From: Asanoa ferruginea
GTDB lineage: Bacteria; Actinomycetota; Actinomycetes; Mycobacteriales; Micromonosporaceae
Length of the DNA stretch: 64,000 nucleotides
Direction of reading: 5' to 3'
Assembly: GCF_003387075.1 (NCBI RefSeq)
Contig: NZ_QUMQ01000001.1
Coordinates: 6,696,001 to 6,760,000, forward strand
The position numbers were made by a program, and so were the translations under genes. Positions 1 to 8,938 of the stretch are shown here, piece after piece. Below the pieces are notes generated by a model. The model was not told where the DNA came from and searched no databases. It saw nothing but the letters and a program-made list of their open reading frames with translations. Positions within the stretch are counted from its first letter, which is position 1, and each line of letters opens with the position of its first letter.

Positions 1-544
1 CGAACGGGCGACGGTTGGTCAGGTCGGCGTCGAACAGGTCGATCCGCTGGGTCGCCGAGTCGATGTAGTAGGCGGTCTGCCCGTCGCGCGACCAGGCCAG
101 CCCGTTGGAGATGGTCACGTCGTCGAGCACGACCGTCACGGTCAGGTCGGCGTCGAGGCGGTAGAGCTTGCCGGCGCCCGTGCTCTCGTCGGTCGCCATC
201 GATCCACAGTAGAACCGGCCGAGCGGGTCGCAGCCGCCGTCGTTCATCCGCACCGATCCGGCGGGCCACAGTTCCGGCAGGATCCGCGGTTTTTCCGTGC
301 CCGGGTCGAGGAGCGCGAAGCCGCGTTCCACCGCCAGCACCAGACCGCCGCCGCGGCGCGGGCGGATCGCGCAGACGACCGACGAGACGGGGGTACGGGT
401 GACCGCGCCGCCGTCCGGATCGATCGAGAGCATGTCGCCGGCCAGCATGTCGACCCAATGCAGCCGCCCGGTCGCGGCGTCCCACGCCGGACCCTCACCG
501 TGCCCGGCGAGCCGGTCGGTGACCTGTTCCACGTTGATCTTCAT
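1..544 (-). CDS. SMP-30/gluconolactonase/LRE-family protein, C-terminus cut by window edge
   Basis: Six-bladed beta-propeller lactonase family that typically hydrolyses sugar lactones with a bound divalent metal. The first 181 residues are visible. The start MKINVEQVTDRLAGHGEGPAWD gives the family's early GEGPAW motif, whose Glu17 is a metal ligand in known members. Asn101-Asp102 in RMNDGGCDPLGRFYCG and Asn147 in ISNGLAW are the other typical metal-site positions. The remainder lies to the left of base 1. It is transcribed away from the O-methyltransferase gene, with 47 bases between the two starts. The family call is firm; the substrate is not known. Confidence 0.9.
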   Translation of the reverse strand, partial: MKINVEQVTDRLAGHGEGPAWDAATGRLHWVDMLAGDMLSIDPDGGAVTRTPVSSVVCAIRPRRGGGLVLAVERGFALLDPGTEKPRILPELWPAGSVRMNDGGCDPLGRFYCGSMATDESTGAGKLYRLDADLTVTVVLDDVTISNGLAWSRDGQTAYYIDSATQRIDLFDADLTNRRPF

Positions 545-591
545 AACGGTCTCATCCTGCCATGCGGCAGCCAGGCCTTAGGGTGGGGATC

Positions 592-1242
592 ATGCCCGAT
601 ATCACCAGTCCCGCGATCAGCGACTACCTGCTCGCCCACTCGTCGCCGTCCGACGACCTGCTGCGCGAGCTGGCCGCCGAGACCACGCGTGCCTTCCCCG
701 ACGCGGCCGGCATGCAGATCTCGCACGACGAGGGTGAGCTGCTGACCATGCTGACCCAGCTCGTCGGCGCGACCAGCGCGGTCGAGGTCGGGGTGTTCAC
801 CGGCTACTCGTCGCTCTGCATCGCGCGCGGCCTTGCCCCGTCCGGCACGCTGCTGGCCTGCGACGTCAGCGAGGAGTGGACCTCGATCGCCCGCCGCTAC
901 TGGGACCGGGCCGGCGTCGCCGACCGGATCGACCTGCGGATCGCGCCGGCCATCGAGACGCTGCGGGCGCTGCCGGCGCAGGAGACCATCGACTTCGCGT
1001 TCATCGACGCCGACAAGGACGGCTACCCCGCCTACTACGCGGAGTTGGTCACCCGGGTGCGGCCGGGCGGTCTGATCGTGCTCGACAACGTGTTGCGCGG
1101 CGGCCGCGTGGTCGACCCGTCGGCGACCGGGCCGGGCGACGTCGCGATCCGCGCGATCAACGACCAGGTGGTGGCCGACCCGCGGGTCAGCGTGGTCATG
1201 CTGCCCGTGCGCGACGGGGTCACCCTGATCCGCAAGCACTGA
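592..1242 (+). CDS. Class I SAM-dependent O-methyltransferase
   Basis: 216 residues, the usual size of the small caffeoyl-CoA/catechol-type O-methyltransferase family (Methyltransf_3). The SAM-binding glycine loop is EVGVFTGYS (about residues 65-73). The acidic metal and substrate segment is FIDADKDGYPAYY near residue 137, followed by PGGLIVLDNVL. The ATG at 592 is preferred over an in-frame ATG 30 bases upstream because a TAGGGT box at 579-584 ends exactly 7 bases before it, which fits leaderless transcription; no Shine-Dalgarno sequence is visible. The acceptor substrate cannot be read from the sequence. Confidence 0.93.
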   Translation: MPDITSPAISDYLLAHSSPSDDLLRELAAETTRAFPDAAGMQISHDEGELLTMLTQLVGATSAVEVGVFTGYSSLCIARGLAPSGTLLACDVSEEWTSIARRYWDRAGVADRIDLRIAPAIETLRALPAQETIDFAFIDADKDGYPAYYAELVTRVRPGGLIVLDNVLRGGRVVDPSATGPGDVAIRAINDQVVADPRVSVVMLPVRDGVTLIRKH

Positions 1243-1283
1243 TCTTCGCCGCGAGGCCACCCTCGCCCGGTAACGTTCACTGC

Positions 1284-2261
1284 GTGGCAAATCGGGTCAA
1301 AGTGCCACCAAACATCTTCGGTATGCCGTTCGCGCTGACCGGCCTGGCGGGGGTTTGGAGGACGGCGCAGTCCTACGGCATCTCCCCGGCGGGGGTGACC
1401 GACGCGCTGCTGATCCTGGCCGCCTTCGTCTGGCTGCTCACCTGCGTGCTGTATTTCAGCCGCCCGCGCGACGTGCGCGCCGACCTGGTCGACAACATCG
1501 GCCAGCCGTTCATCGCGCTGGCGGCGATCGTCCCGATGTTGTGTGCCTACCAGGGGCTCGAGCCCCGCGCCCACACGGCCGCCGTCGTGGTGGTCGACGT
1601 GTTCCTGGTGCTCACCGTCCTCTACGGCGGGTGGATCACCGGACAATGGATCTACGCGCCGGTGGACGCGCCGAAGATCCATCCGGGCTACTTCCTGCCG
1701 ACCGTCGCCGGTGGACTGATCGCCTCGGCCGCCGCGACCAGCGTGGGGCAGCGCCGGCTCGGTGAGTTCATGTTCGGCTTCGGCGTGATCTGCTGGTTCG
1801 TGATGGGGTCGATCATCATGAACCGGCTGTTCATCAGCCCGCTGCTGCCGCCGCCGCTGATCCCCACGCTGGCCATCGAGGTGGCGCCGGCGCCGGTGGC
1901 CAGCATCGCCTACTTCGCGCTCAACGGCGGCCGGATCGACACGGTCGCCGCGTTCATCGCCGGCTACGGCGTACTGATCTTCGTGGCCCAGTTCCGCTTC
2001 CTGCCGGCGTACCTGCGGCTGAAGTTCAGTCCTGGTTTCTGGTCGTTCGGTTTCGCCTTCGCCACGGCCGCCACCGTCACGCTGGTCTGGATCAACGTGG
2101 GCCGGCCCAGCCCGCATTTCGCATTGAGCTGGTTGGTGATCGGCCTGATCACCCTGCTGATCGGCGGCATCGCCCTGCGCACGCTGGTCGCGGTCGCCCG
2201 CGGCACCTACCTGCCCAGGCCGACGCCGCCGCCGGTCACTGGAACAGCTTCGCCGCGGTGA
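1284..2261 (+). CDS. TDT-family (TehA/C4-dicarboxylate/SLAC1-like) integral membrane transporter
   Basis: 325 residues with about ten hydrophobic segments, beginning PPNIFGMPFALTGLAGVWR, which is the characteristic first-helix signature of the tellurite-resistance/dicarboxylate transporter (TDT) family. Known relatives move organic acids or anions or confer tellurite tolerance. The GTG start is supported by a TAACGT box at 1271-1276, 7 bases upstream (leaderless type). The last 26 bases overlap the oppositely oriented 32-codon gene at 2236-2334, so the two transcripts are antisense at their 3' ends. Substrate unknown. Confidence 0.88.
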   Translation: MANRVKVPPNIFGMPFALTGLAGVWRTAQSYGISPAGVTDALLILAAFVWLLTCVLYFSRPRDVRADLVDNIGQPFIALAAIVPMLCAYQGLEPRAHTAAVVVVDVFLVLTVLYGGWITGQWIYAPVDAPKIHPGYFLPTVAGGLIASAAATSVGQRRLGEFMFGFGVICWFVMGSIIMNRLFISPLLPPPLIPTLAIEVAPAPVASIAYFALNGGRIDTVAAFIAGYGVLIFVAQFRFLPAYLRLKFSPGFWSFGFAFATAATVTLVWINVGRPSPHFALSWLVIGLITLLIGGIALRTLVAVARGTYLPRPTPPPVTGTASPR

Positions 2262-2334
2262 TCGCGGTCTGCACCACCCCATAGCCCAGCAGGATCGCGA
2301 TCAACGTCCAGGACACCACGAGTCTGCTCCTCAT
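2236..2334 (-). CDS. 32-residue single-helix protein, MFS transporter small subunit type
   Basis: Very short gene. It begins MRSRLVVSWTLIAILLGYG and continues to TAAKLFQ, giving one transmembrane helix (about residues 6-27) after a basic N-terminus. Its ATG overlaps the stop of the upstream MFS gene in an ATGA junction, so it is probably translationally coupled to it. One-helix proteins in this position behind OFA-type MFS carriers are annotated as MFS transporter small subunits; the role in the carrier is inferred from that arrangement. The gene is easily missed because it is under 100 bases and overlaps the 3' end of the TDT gene on the other strand. Confidence 0.82.
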   Translation of the reverse strand: MRSRLVVSWTLIAILLGYGVVQTAITAAKLFQ

Positions 2335-3734
2335 GCCGCCATCTCCTTCACGGCTGGTTGCCCGGCATCTCCTGGCTCGTGGTAGCGCTCCGGGACCGGC
2401 CGGATCAGCAGGTTGGCGATGAAACCGATGGCCAGCACGCCGACCATGGTGAACAGCGCCGGCCGGTAGGCGTCGGCCGTCAGCGTGCCGGGCTTGCCCT
2501 GCGCGTCGAGGAACCCGTTGATGATCAGCGGACCGGCGACGCCGGCGGCCGACCAGGCGGTCAGCAGCCGGCCGTGGATCGCGCCGACCTGGTAGGTGCC
2601 GAACAGGTCGCGCAGGTAGGCCGGCACGGTCGCGAACCCGCCGCCGTAGAACGACAGGATCACGCCGGCCAGCAGCACGAACAGCGCGGTCGCCGAGTGC
2701 CCGACCGAGGCCAGCAGCGCGTAGAGCACCATGCCGACGCCGAGGTAGACCATGTAGATCGGCTTGCGGCCGATCAGGTCCGAGGTGGACGACCAGGCGA
2801 ACCGGCCGGCCATGTTGAACAGCGAGAGCAGCCCGACGAAGCCGGCAGCTGCGGAGACCGCGACGGTCGAGGTCGTACCCTCGCGGAAGAAGTCCTGGAT
2901 CATCGGGCTGGCCTGCTCGAGGATGCCGATGCCGGCGGTCACGTTGCAGAACAGCACGATCCAGAGGAGCCAGAACGATCGGGTACGGATCGCGTTGGCG
3001 GCCGACACGCTCGCGGTGGTGACCAGCGGCTTCGCGGCCACGGTGGCGGGGTCGAAGCCGTCCGGCCGCCAGCCCTCGGCCGGGACCCGCACGTTGACGA
3101 CGCCGAACATCATGATCACGAAGTAGCCGATGCCGAGCGTGAGGAACAGCGCGACCAGCGCGCCGCCGGACGCCACCGAACTGGCGACGTTGGGGTCGTA
3201 GCCGCTGTCGTAAAGGGAGAGCAGTTGTCGGGACGCCGGCCCGGCGATCAGCGCACCGCCGCCGAAGCCCATGATGGCCAGCCCGGTCGCCAGGCCCGGC
3301 CGGTCCGGGAACCACTTGATCAGCGTCGACACCGGCGAGATGTAGCCGATGCCGAGACCGATCCCGCCGATCACCCCGTAGCCGAGGTAGACCAGCCAGA
3401 GCTGCTCGGTCGCGATGCCGAGGGCGCTGACCAGGAAGCCGGTCGCCCAGAACGAGGCCGAGACGAACATCGCCTTGCGCGGTCCGTTGTTCTCCACCCA
3501 GGTGCCGGCGACCGCGGCCGACAGCCCGAGCATGACGATCGCGATGCTGAAGATGATGCCGATCGCGGTCTGGCTGGCGCCGAAATGCGCGACGAACGAG
3601 TTCTTGTAGACGCTGGTCGCGTACGCCTGGCCGATGCAGAGATGGACGGAGAGCGCCGCCGGCGGAATCAGCCACCTGCTGAACCCCGGCGGCGCGACGG
3701 TGTGCTCACGATCGAGAGCGGATAACAGGGCCAT
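2331..3734 (-). CDS. OFA-family (oxalate/formate antiporter-like) MFS transporter
   Basis: 467 residues, twelve predicted helices. The opening PPGFSRWLIPPAALSVHLCIGQAYATSVY and the segment YISPVSTLIKWFPDRPGLATG are typical of the oxalate:formate antiporter family of MFS carriers. The ATG at 3734 has a good ribosome site, GGAGG, seven bases upstream, which excludes the longer reading frame that extends to 3899. The gene is followed with a 4-base overlap by the 32-residue one-helix partner. It diverges from the aminotransferase gene at 3911. The transported monocarboxylate is not determined by sequence. Confidence 0.92.
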   Translation of the reverse strand: MALLSALDREHTVAPPGFSRWLIPPAALSVHLCIGQAYATSVYKNSFVAHFGASQTAIGIIFSIAIVMLGLSAAVAGTWVENNGPRKAMFVSASFWATGFLVSALGIATEQLWLVYLGYGVIGGIGLGIGYISPVSTLIKWFPDRPGLATGLAIMGFGGGALIAGPASRQLLSLYDSGYDPNVASSVASGGALVALFLTLGIGYFVIMMFGVVNVRVPAEGWRPDGFDPATVAAKPLVTTASVSAANAIRTRSFWLLWIVLFCNVTAGIGILEQASPMIQDFFREGTTSTVAVSAAAGFVGLLSLFNMAGRFAWSSTSDLIGRKPIYMVYLGVGMVLYALLASVGHSATALFVLLAGVILSFYGGGFATVPAYLRDLFGTYQVGAIHGRLLTAWSAAGVAGPLIINGFLDAQGKPGTLTADAYRPALFTMVGVLAIGFIANLLIRPVPERYHEPGDAGQPAVKEMAA

Positions 3735-3910
3735 CGTTGCCTCCTGCCGCTTGAACCGTTTCGATCCTAAGACGATCATCAATGGACCGCATTTCGAAGC
3801 GACCGGTTGCGCCCGCGCGCCGGGCGGTCGGACCGGATCGGCGACCGGTCGGGCCACCGTGCGGCGATTGGCTCTGCCGCCGGACCGGTCCTCGTGCACA
3901 GGATCGGAGG

Positions 3911-5020
3911 ATGGACCGCTTCCCGCCGGCGCCGATGGCCGACCTCGTCGACGTACCCTGCCGCTACGACCTGGCCGAGAGCACCAGCCCGCCCCTGCTC
4001 CTGGGCGAGCTGCTGACGCCTTCTGCCCGGGAGCGCCTCGACAAGCTGTCCATCGGGTACGGGACGACGCCCGGCGACGCGGAGCTGCGTACCCTCGTGG
4101 CCAAAGATCTTGGGGTCGACCCCGACCAGGTCCTGCTGACCACCGGCGGCGTCGGTGCGATGTTCCTGCTGGCGTTCGTCACGCTGGAGGCCGGCGACCA
4201 CGCGGTGGTCACGACGCCGTGCTTTCCGCCGGCCCGGGCGGTCCTCGAGTCGCTGCGGGCCGAGGTGACGGCCGTGCCGCTGTCGTTCGACGCCGGCTAC
4301 CGGCTGGATGTCGAGGCGGTCCTGGCGGCGGTGCGGCCGCGGACCCGGCTGGTCTCGCTCGCGTCACCCCAGAACCCGTCAGGGGTACGGATGGCTGCCT
4401 CCGACCTGGCCGACCTGGTGGCCGGGCTGGCGCGTGTGGCGCCGGACGCGGTCGTGTTGGTCGACGAGACCTATCGCGACGGTGCCTACGACGACGATGC
4501 TGTGCCGGCGTCGGCCGCTTCACTTGGGCCGCAGGTGGTGACCACGTCGTCGCTGTCGAAGGCCTACGGGGCGCCCGGGCTGCGGGTCGGTTGGCTGACC
4601 GCGACTTCCGTGTCGCTGTATGAGCGGTTGCGGCGGGTCAAGTTCAACACGCTGATCAGCGCGTCGGGGGTTGACGAGCTACTGGCGGTGGAGGTGCTGC
4701 GGCAGCGGTCGCGGGTGCTGGGGGAGCGGCGTGCGGTGTTGCGGGCCGCGCTGGCGACGCTGTCGTCGTGGGCCGCTACGCAGCCGCTGGTCGCGCTGCT
4801 CCCGCCGGATGCCGGTGCGTTGTGCTGCCTGCGGTTGGCGCCCTCCGTGTCGCCTGATTTGTTTTACTCGTCGCTGGCCGCGCTGGATACCCGGGTGGCG
4901 CGGGGTTCGTGGTTCTTCGAGTCGGATCGGGTGTTCCGGGTCGGGTTCGGTCACCTGCCGCCCGATCTGTTTGCGGAGGGGCTGGAGCGGGTGGGGTCGG
5001 CGCTCGCGCTCGCCCACTGA
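3911..5020 (+). CDS. PLP-dependent class I/II aminotransferase-like enzyme
   Basis: 369 residues, fold-type I PLP enzyme. The Schiff-base lysine is Lys217 in TTSSLSKAYGAPGLRVGW. Asn155 in ASPQNPSG and Asp185 in VLVDETYRD are the expected cofactor contacts, and a C-terminal Arg occurs in VFRVGFGH. At 369 residues it is slightly shorter than typical aspartate-type enzymes. The ATG at 3911 follows CAGGAT (3899-3904) by 6 bases, so transcripts may be leaderless; an ATG at 3935 is an alternative. The longer frame from 3782 would add an Arg/Pro-rich leader without homology-like features. Donor and acceptor are unknown. Confidence 0.88.
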   Translation: MDRFPPAPMADLVDVPCRYDLAESTSPPLLLGELLTPSARERLDKLSIGYGTTPGDAELRTLVAKDLGVDPDQVLLTTGGVGAMFLLAFVTLEAGDHAVVTTPCFPPARAVLESLRAEVTAVPLSFDAGYRLDVEAVLAAVRPRTRLVSLASPQNPSGVRMAASDLADLVAGLARVAPDAVVLVDETYRDGAYDDDAVPASAASLGPQVVTTSSLSKAYGAPGLRVGWLTATSVSLYERLRRVKFNTLISASGVDELLAVEVLRQRSRVLGERRAVLRAALATLSSWAATQPLVALLPPDAGALCCLRLAPSVSPDLFYSSLAALDTRVARGSWFFESDRVFRVGFGHLPPDLFAEGLERVGSALALAH

Positions 5021-5084
5021 TTAGGGTCGGCTGTCCTTGTCGGCTTTCGTGGTCGGCTCTCCTGGTCGGCCGCTGGCTGGGCCT

Positions 5085-5124
5085 GGCTGCCTGGCTGCCT
5101 GGCTGCCTGGCTGCCTGGCTGCCT
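5085..5124. repeat. Five exact 8-bp tandem repeats (GGCTGCCT) in a low-complexity spacer
   Basis: GGCTGCCT is repeated five times without change, just after the aminotransferase stop. The whole spacer 5021-5224 is built from variants of GGCTGG/GGTCGGC. No gene or clear terminator hairpin is visible in it. Confidence 0.9.
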
Positions 5125-5224
5125 GGCTGGCTTGGGTTGGCTGTTGGCTGGCTTGGGTTTTCTGTTGTGGTCGCCCGCTGGCTAGCTCGCGTCGGCTGTT
5201 GGCCGGGTCGGGTCGGGTCGGCTG

Positions 5225-6823
5225 TCATGGTCGGCCGCTGACCGGCTCGCTGGCCGGCTGCGCGGCGGCGGCCGTCGCCACGTCGGTGCGGTAGGTGTGC
5301 CGGGCGCGCAGCAGGAGCAGCCCGTTGAGCAGCAGCGGCACCAGCATGATGAGGAACGCCTCGCGCAGGCCGGCGCCGCGGCCGCCCGCACCGCCGAGCT
5401 CGTCGGCGGTGAAACCGAACGCGATCGGCCCGGCCGCCTCGGCCGCGAGTTGCAGGACCGTGCGGACACTCTCCGCGCGGCCCCACAGCGCGGCCGGGAC
5501 GATGTCGAGTCGTGCGGCGCCGAGCGGTGGGTTGGCGCCGGCCAGGCAGAGCGCGCCGAGGGTGAAGAAGCCGAGCGAGATCCAGATGTTGCCGGCCAGC
5601 AGGCCGGGGAGGAAGAGCAGCGCGGCCGCGGAGTAGGCCACCGCCGGCACGGTGATCCTGGCCCGGGTGTGGCCGCGGCGTACCTCCCGGTCTGTGAGCC
5701 GTCCCCCGAACACCGTGCCGACAACCGCGCCGATGCCGATCGGAATGACGACCAGGCTGACCAGCCCCTGCGACAGGCCGAAGCGGTCGAGGGCGAAGAT
5801 CAGGGCGAAGGTCCGCAGCCCGGCGAAGAAGAAGTAGCCGATCGCGGTGGCGATGATGAGCGTGCGCACGGTCCGGATGCCCAGCACGAATCGCGCCGCC
5901 TGCCAGAACGTCATCCGGTCCGGATCGGCACGCAGCACCCGATCGGACTCCGGCGGTATGCCCGCGTGCACGATCTCCTCACGCGGGTCGCCGGAGTGGC
6001 GGTGCCCGGTGGCCGGGTCCCATTCATGTCCTGCGGGGTCCTGGTTGCCGGCGGCGGCGTGCCGTTCGTTTCCGCCGGGGTGCTGGTGACGGTCGGTGCG
6101 ATGTCGCTTATCTGCGGCGGTGCCGTCGTGGCGGCCGGCCGGGTGTTGCTCGCCTGCGGCGAGTCCGTCGCGGAGCGCGGCAGCGTGCGGGCCGGCGGCG
6201 GCCAACCGGCTCGCGCCGCCGCGGCGGGGCTCGGGCATCAGCCGCCAGATCGCCGCCGCGAGCCCGAGGCTGAGCACCCCCAGGCCCAGGAACGGCGCGC
6301 GCCAGGTCAGCCAGGCGGCGACGTCGCCGCCGACCAGCAGCGCCAGCCCGGCGCCCACCAGCTCACCGGTGAGCACCCAGCCGTAGATCTTCGCGCGCTC
6401 ACCGGGCTGGAACAGGTCGCCGATCAGCGACGCGACGATCGGCCCGGCGGCGGCGACCGCGGCACCCAGCGCGATCCGCGACAGCAACAGCAGCGTGTAG
6501 TCCGGGGCCAGGCCGCCGAGCACCATCGATATGCCCCAGACGACGATGGTGACGACCAGCAGCCGTACCCGGAGCGTCCGGTCGGCCAGCACCCCCGCCA
6601 CCGGCGCGGCGACGGCGCCGACCCCCGACGAGACCGTCGCGAACAGCCCGAGCTGGGCGTGCGAGATGCCCAGGTCGGCCTCCAGCGGCGCACCGACCGC
6701 GCCGATCGTGCCGCTGTCGGCCGAGTTCAACGCCAGCACCAGCGCCAACAGAATGATCACGCGGGCACGAACCGGCCCACCGAGCGCGGCCGACAGTCGG
6801 GCGATCAGCATGCGCCCCGGCAT
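5225..6823 (-). CDS. MFS transporter with a long His-rich central loop
   Basis: 532 residues, longer than the usual 400-450 for this MFS group. N-terminal half residues 17-200 with GVLADRTLRVR (motif A-like) and C-terminal half from about 310. Between helices 6 and 7 lies an unusual hydrophilic loop of about 100 residues, rich in His, Gly and Asp, including HRTDRHQHPGGNERH. The DNA encoding the loop (about 5980-6200) is made of degenerate repeats. ATG at 6823 is used; an in-frame ATG at 6811 is almost as good, as neither has a strong ribosome site. It diverges from the N-acetyltransferase gene. A metal- or pH-sensing role for the loop is only a suggestion. Confidence 0.88.
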   Translation of the reverse strand: MPGRMLIARLSAALGGPVRARVIILLALVLALNSADSGTIGAVGAPLEADLGISHAQLGLFATVSSGVGAVAAPVAGVLADRTLRVRLLVVTIVVWGISMVLGGLAPDYTLLLLSRIALGAAVAAAGPIVASLIGDLFQPGERAKIYGWVLTGELVGAGLALLVGGDVAAWLTWRAPFLGLGVLSLGLAAAIWRLMPEPRRGGASRLAAAGPHAAALRDGLAAGEQHPAGRHDGTAADKRHRTDRHQHPGGNERHAAAGNQDPAGHEWDPATGHRHSGDPREEIVHAGIPPESDRVLRADPDRMTFWQAARFVLGIRTVRTLIIATAIGYFFFAGLRTFALIFALDRFGLSQGLVSLVVIPIGIGAVVGTVFGGRLTDREVRRGHTRARITVPAVAYSAAALLFLPGLLAGNIWISLGFFTLGALCLAGANPPLGAARLDIVPAALWGRAESVRTVLQLAAEAAGPIAFGFTADELGGAGGRGAGLREAFLIMLVPLLLNGLLLLRARHTYRTDVATAAAAQPASEPVSGRP

Positions 6824-6885
6824 TCGTGCCGCTTACCCCTCGCTGGGCCGAAAAACCGTCAGACCCCAGTTGTACGGTCTCCGCC

Positions 6886-7746
6886 ATGGTCGACGTCTCC
6901 GCTTACCTGCACCGCCTAGGGCTGCGCCCGGAGCCACCCAGCGCCGAGGCCCTGGCCGCGCTGCACCGCGCCCACGCCGAACGCATCGCCTACACCACCT
7001 TCGACATCCACCTCGGCCGCACCACGACCGTCGACCCGGCCGAGTCCGCCGACCGCATCACCGGCCTGGGCCGCGGCGGCTACTGCTACCACCTCAACGG
7101 CGGGCTGTCGGCGCTGCTGACGTCCCTCGGCTACGACGTGCGCTGGCACGTCGGCGGCGTCCAGGGCCGGGCGACGACCGAGCCGGTCGGCGCCAACGGC
7201 AACCACCTCGTCCTGACCGTCCACGGCCTGCCCACACCGTCGTGCCCAGCGGGCGTCTGGTTCGCCGACGTCGGCCTGGGCGACGGCCTGCACGACCCGG
7301 TCCCACTCGCACCCGGCGCGTTCCGCCAGGGCCCCTACCGCTTCCGCCTCGACCCGTCGTCGGTGGTGCCGGATGGCTGGCGCCTGACCCACGACCCGAC
7401 CGGCGGCTTCCAGGGCATGGATTTCGCCTCGGGCCCGGCGACACCCACCGACTTCACGGCGATGCACAAGGAACTGACCACATCCGAGGCATCGCCGTTC
7501 GTCCGCACGCTGACCGCCCAACGCCGCCACGCGGCCGGCGCCGACATCCTCCGCGGCCTGAGATTGACCACGGTGACCTCGACCGGCGTAGCGAGCCGCG
7601 AGGTCACCAACGAAGAAGAATGGTGGGGGATGCTGACCGGCCTCTTCAACATCGGCGTCGACGACGTCACCCCGCCGGAGCGCGCCGAGCTATGGGACCG
7701 CGTCCGCGCTTCCCATGAGTCCTGGGTCGCCGCTGGCCGCCCTTAA
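6886..7746 (+). CDS. Arylamine N-acetyltransferase
   Basis: 286 residues, full length for the NAT family, which acetylates arylamines and hydrazines from acetyl-CoA. The catalytic triad is visible: Cys67 in GLGRGGYCYHLN, His107 in GANGNHLVL and Asp128 in WFADVGLGDG. The ATG at 6886 is preferred because TACGGT (6873-6878) ends 7 bases before it (leaderless type). The stop codon overlaps the oppositely oriented DUF899 stop in the sequence TTAA. Related NATs also act as amide synthases in secondary metabolism, but no biosynthetic cluster is present here. Confidence 0.95.
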   Translation: MVDVSAYLHRLGLRPEPPSAEALAALHRAHAERIAYTTFDIHLGRTTTVDPAESADRITGLGRGGYCYHLNGGLSALLTSLGYDVRWHVGGVQGRATTEPVGANGNHLVLTVHGLPTPSCPAGVWFADVGLGDGLHDPVPLAPGAFRQGPYRFRLDPSSVVPDGWRLTHDPTGGFQGMDFASGPATPTDFTAMHKELTTSEASPFVRTLTAQRRHAAGADILRGLRLTTVTSTGVASREVTNEEEWWGMLTGLFNIGVDDVTPPERAELWDRVRASHESWVAAGRP

Positions 7747-8480
7747 CTGCCGAGGTTGTCGTCGCGCCCGGCGTTGATCCGCGACCACTGGGCGGTCGGC
7801 CGCCCGTCCAGCCGAAACTGTCCGCCGTGCGAATCGAAGTGCTGCGGCCAACCGTCGGGTGAGTCTTCCCAGAGCTCCTGCCGGCCATAGGGGGTCAGAT
7901 CCATCAACCCATAGGAGGGCGCCATCAGTTCGTTGCCCCGCCCGGTGGTCCAGTAGGTCTCGTAGACCCTGTCCTCGTCGCGCAGATAGCTGACCAGGAT
8001 GCCGAAGTGCCGATCGGCGACCAAGGGGCCCACGGACTCCGCGGGCACCGAATACCAGGGCACGGTCCAGCCCATGAAGTCCCGATAACGCGCGCTCTCC
8101 TCGTAGGGCCCCTGACAGAAGGTCGCATAGCTGATGTCGCGCGAGTGCAGATAGCCGACCTCATTGATATGGGAGGTCGAGAAGGTGCACCCGACACACT
8201 GCTGCGCCGCCGGCTTACCGGTGTGCCACATCTGGAAGTAGGCGATCAACTGCGACCGTCCATCGAAGACGTCAATCAACGGCACCGCTCCGTCGGCTCC
8301 GACGAGCGGAGTCCGCGCATCAACCTCAACCATCGGCAACCGACGCCGCTCGGCGGCGAGCGCGTCGCCGGCCTTGGTGAGCGCCTTTTCCCTGACCCGG
8401 AGTTCGTCGATCCTCGCCTGCCAGTCCCGCCGATCGGCGATCTCCGGTAGGGCACGCTCAGCGGTGGGCTTCTCGGTCAT
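7743..8480 (-). CDS. DUF899-family thioredoxin-like protein
   Basis: 245 residues. The sequence matches the DUF899 family, with the RRRLPMVEVD entry, a CXXC pair (Cys95 and Cys98 in QQCVGCTFSTSHI) and the C-terminal YGLMDLTPYGRQE. The fold is thioredoxin-like, and the Cys pair lies where a redox motif would be. The biochemical role of the family is unknown. The gene is convergent with the N-acetyltransferase gene, sharing four bases at the stops. Confidence 0.9.
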   Translation of the reverse strand: MTEKPTAERALPEIADRRDWQARIDELRVREKALTKAGDALAAERRRLPMVEVDARTPLVGADGAVPLIDVFDGRSQLIAYFQMWHTGKPAAQQCVGCTFSTSHINEVGYLHSRDISYATFCQGPYEESARYRDFMGWTVPWYSVPAESVGPLVADRHFGILVSYLRDEDRVYETYWTTGRGNELMAPSYGLMDLTPYGRQELWEDSPDGWPQHFDSHGGQFRLDGRPTAQWSRINAGRDDNLGS

Positions 8481-8938
8481 CCGACCTGTCTAACCCAATC
8501 GCACCGCAACAAACAGCCCGGTGCCCAAAGTCAGGCGCCAGAGAATCCCATCCTAGGACGCCTTACGGCGTGTGACCACTGTGGAGTGGGTCACGAACGC
8601 GCCGATGGGGAGGCCACTGGGGGTGCCCGCGCGGTGCTGACCGCGCCCGCGGCCGCGACGCACTGGGCTGGGCGCGGCCGCGACGCGCTGCGCTGGCCGC
8701 ACCGCGCTGGTCGCGCCCGCGACGCACCGGGCTGACCGCGCCCGCACCGCGCTGCGCTGGCCGCACCGCGTGGGCCGTGCCCGCGACGCACCGCGTGGGC
8801 CGTGCCCGCGACGCACCGCGTGGGCCGTGCCCGCGACGCACCGCGTGGGCCGTGCCCGCGACGCACCGCGCTGACCGCGCCTGCACCGCACCGCGCTGCG
8901 CAGCGCAGCGCGCGCGGTGCTGGTTGGGCGTGATGCGG
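8481..8938. other. 458-bp gene-free spacer with repeats
   Basis: Holds (i) TCCTAGGACGCC at 8551-8562 followed 8 bases later by TGTGACC, a head sequence repeated at 10344; (ii) a diverged copy of the 87-bp repeat family seen at 10437-10873 (about 8571-8620); (iii) degenerate GC-only repeats from about 8640; (iv) four exact 25-bp repeats at 8766-8865; and (v) a palindromic GC stretch around 8890-8920 that could terminate the MarR transcript. Open frames across it are period artefacts and were not called as genes. Confidence 0.7.
8766..8865. repeat. Four exact tandem copies of a 25-bp unit
   Basis: The unit starts CCGCGTGGGCCGTGCC and ends GCGACGCA; copies begin at 8766, 8791, 8816 and 8841 without a mismatch, and a partial fifth follows. 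The period is not a multiple of three, which argues against coding. Perfect identity suggests recent expansion. Confidence 0.93.
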
